From NCBI GenBank assembly GCA_963714155.1, contig OY970236.1:186001-250000 (forward strand): 64,000 nucleotides of DNA. Direction: 5' to 3'. This DNA is from VRUE01 sp963714155. GTDB taxonomy: Bacteria; Actinomycetota; Thermoleophilia; Solirubrobacterales; 70-9. Made by a program: the position numbers and the translations under genes. Below are positions 62,699 to 64,000 of this stretch, piece after piece. The first letter of the stretch is position 1. Every line of letters begins with the position of its first letter. Below the pieces are notes generated by a model that searched no databases, was not told where the DNA came from, and saw nothing but the letters and a program-made list of their open reading frames with translations.

Positions 62699-64000
62699 AT
62701 GTCGCAGCTGGCCAGTCGCAGCGCACCACAGCTTCTGCCGCCGTTTTGGCCGGTCGATGACCAACACGGCGTCGGCCACGTTCGCCTCGAGGGCGAGCCG
62801 CCGACCAACGCCGCAGAGGTGATGCCGCTGCTGCTCCAGCTCGCCGCCCAGAGCGACGCGATGCGCAGCCTGCAGAGCGCCGAGGGCGAGTGCCTCTCCG
62901 AAGGGGTCGCCTCCGTCCTGCGCGGCGAGATGGCCGAAACGATGCGCGAGCTGGCGGACCTGATCGACGATGAGAGCGCCGAGACGGTCCGCCTGCGCGC
63001 AAAGAGCCTCGCCGGCGGAATCGAGCACCGCGAGATGACGCTCGAGATCGCCCGCAGCGGCCCGCCCCCCGCTCTGGAGATCGTCTGCGGGCCGCTCTGC
63101 ACCTGGCGGATGAAGACGCGCGTCGGGCTGCACTCCTTCCTCGCCGCCGCCCGCGACGAGCGCCAGCAGAAGCTGCTGGACCAACTCGACGACTCGCTCG
63201 AGCAGGCCCTCGCCTCGGTCGAAGCGGAAATCGACGCGGAGGGAATGAGCGTGCCCTTCAAGCTGCCGATGAACGTCACCAACTTGCTGATCTCGGCGGG
63301 CGAGGCGGCAGGCCACCCCAAGCATTTCGCCTACTTCATGCCCGAGGACGAATGGGTCGACGGGCTGCCGATCGAGGAACAGCGCACCCTCTACATGCGC
63401 AACGTGCACCTCGCCCGCTACTCGGAGATCACGATTCCGCTCGCCGAAACGCTGCTCAGCGGGCCGATGCGAGCGGCCGACGTGCCGATCGAGGACACCC
63501 TGATGCCGTGGATCCGCGGACACGACCATGGCCACAACGTCGTCGTGCCCTCCACTACTTACGACGAGTGGATGGAGACCCTGGGGATCGAGCCCTTCAT
63601 GGCGCTGCAGGAGGCGATCGCCGACGTCTACGGATTCCTGATGACGATCTCCGACCCCTGGCTCGCAGTCACCGGCGTCAGCCGCCTCGAGATGTGCGCC
63701 ACGCACATGGCCGAGCTGCTCCACTACCTGCGCCGCGGCCCCAAGTACTACGGCGACCCCGGTGCGGCCTACGTCGAACTCAGCTTCCTCGCCGAGAACG
63801 GCTTCGTCGAGATCGACGAGAACGGGCGGATCAGCTGGAACGAGGAGGATTTCTGCCGCGGCATGGCTGCCCTGGCCAGTGCCCTCACCGAATCGACGGT
63901 CGGCGCCCCGGACGAGACCGGCTCCGAAGCCTTCCTCGCTCGCTACGGCTGGCCAGCCGAGACGGCGGCGATGCGCACCTTCGAGGCGATGCGCAAGGAG
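62699..64000 (+). CDS. Uncharacterised protein with HDHGHN motif (runs off the right edge)
   Basis: An open frame of at least 434 codons with no stop before the window ends. ATG 62699 has purine-rich GGGAG immediately upstream. Residues ~275-280 are H-D-H-G-H-N, and about 25 residues later comes L-Q-E-A-I-A-D-V-Y-G-F-L; His-rich plus a distant Glu suggests a metal site like those of metallopeptidases, though the exact HExxH spacing is absent. It may belong to an uncharacterised actinobacterial DUF (DUF6421-like), but I am unsure. An earlier segment (~95-125) carries a W-R-M-K-T-R block. No signal peptide. Confidence 0.65.
   Translation, partial: MSQLASRSAPQLLPPFWPVDDQHGVGHVRLEGEPPTNAAEVMPLLLQLAAQSDAMRSLQSAEGECLSEGVASVLRGEMAETMRELADLIDDESAETVRLRAKSLAGGIEHREMTLEIARSGPPPALEIVCGPLCTWRMKTRVGLHSFLAAARDERQQKLLDQLDDSLEQALASVEAEIDAEGMSVPFKLPMNVTNLLISAGEAAGHPKHFAYFMPEDEWVDGLPIEEQRTLYMRNVHLARYSEITIPLAETLLSGPMRAADVPIEDTLMPWIRGHDHGHNVVVPSTTYDEWMETLGIEPFMALQEAIADVYGFLMTISDPWLAVTGVSRLEMCATHMAELLHYLRRGPKYYGDPGAAYVELSFLAENGFVEIDENGRISWNEEDFCRGMAALASALTESTVGAPDETGSEAFLARYGWPAETAAMRTFEAMRKE

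Noticed and set aside
62564..63724. Minus-strand frame opposite the rightmost gene
   Set aside because: The plus strand has an uninterrupted frame with normal amino-acid composition and motif-like blocks to the window edge; the minus frame is a shadow and would run through the mutase promoter.

Overview
The window looks like a chromosome segment of a high-GC actinobacterium of the class Thermoleophilia (Solirubrobacterales type). The evidence is strong GC bias and dense genes, plus several lineage hallmarks: four secreted proteins starting I-R-K-R-(L/I)-(S/T)-Y-A-N-V-M-S-S, giant secreted proteins with Cys/Lys-rich tails, a one-polypeptide E2-E1 2-oxoglutarate dehydrogenase, and a c-di-AMP riboswitch upstream of a C40 hydrolase. 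Genus-level placement is inference.

Layout. 1-5.4 kb: small membrane protein, spheroidene-monooxygenase-like protein, flippase-like membrane protein, sulfotransferase, RibD-C reductase, acyl-CoA dehydrogenase. 5.4-6.6 kb: nucleotidyltransferase/HTH toxin-antitoxin-like pair behind a perfect palindrome. 6.5-9.7 kb: four tandem secreted decapeptide-repeat paralogues separated by related hairpins. 9.8-18.9 kb: aminoglycoside-phosphotransferase-like kinase, two-component pair, DEAD-box helicase, quinone oxidoreductase, PfkB kinase, citrate synthase, three small conserved proteins. 18.9-23.8 kb: decaprenyl-phosphate phosphoribosyltransferase-like UbiA protein, an alkylglycerone-phosphate-synthase-like flavoprotein and a fatty acyl-CoA reductase-like fusion (possible ether-lipid route). 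23.9-32.1 kb: lipoyl-E2-E1 oxoglutarate dehydrogenase, DUF3817 protein, a candidate small RNA, aconitase, SDR. 32.2-37.0 kb: riboswitch plus C40 hydrolase, then a complete polyamine ABC operon (potA-potD-potB-potC). 37.0-37.9 kb: a second HTH/nucleotidyltransferase pair in the opposite gene order. 37.9-51.4 kb: a probable five-gene minus-strand operon of secreted proteins (collagen-like protein, then a tandemly duplicated propeller-like + giant-protein module). 51.5-57.9 kb: eight TetR-type regulators around a Phd/VapC pair; six of them form a duplicated three-gene cassette. 57.9-62.5 kb: acyl-CoA carboxylase beta chain, a small ORF, an AbiEi/DUF559 protein bracketed by two related hairpins, and the methylmalonyl-CoA mutase catalytic subunit. 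62.7-64.0 kb: a protein with an HDHGH motif running off the right edge.

Citrate synthase, aconitase and oxoglutarate dehydrogenase give a TCA-cycle theme. The carboxylase beta chain and mutase point to propionyl-CoA to succinyl-CoA; acyl-CoA dehydrogenase and the phosphotransferase point to acyl-CoA breakdown.

Two features recur. First, many genes appear leaderless: a TANNNT -10 box sits 6-10 bases before the start codon with no Shine-Dalgarno. Second, intergenic regions carry several families of palindromic elements in which one part is conserved and the paired arms vary while staying complementary. No gene-free stretch exceeds 300 bases; the longest (15023-15230, 17542-17733, 28296-28482, 32113-32380, 62486-62698) are described individually. 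I saw no tRNA, rRNA, CRISPR array, integrase or intact insertion sequence.
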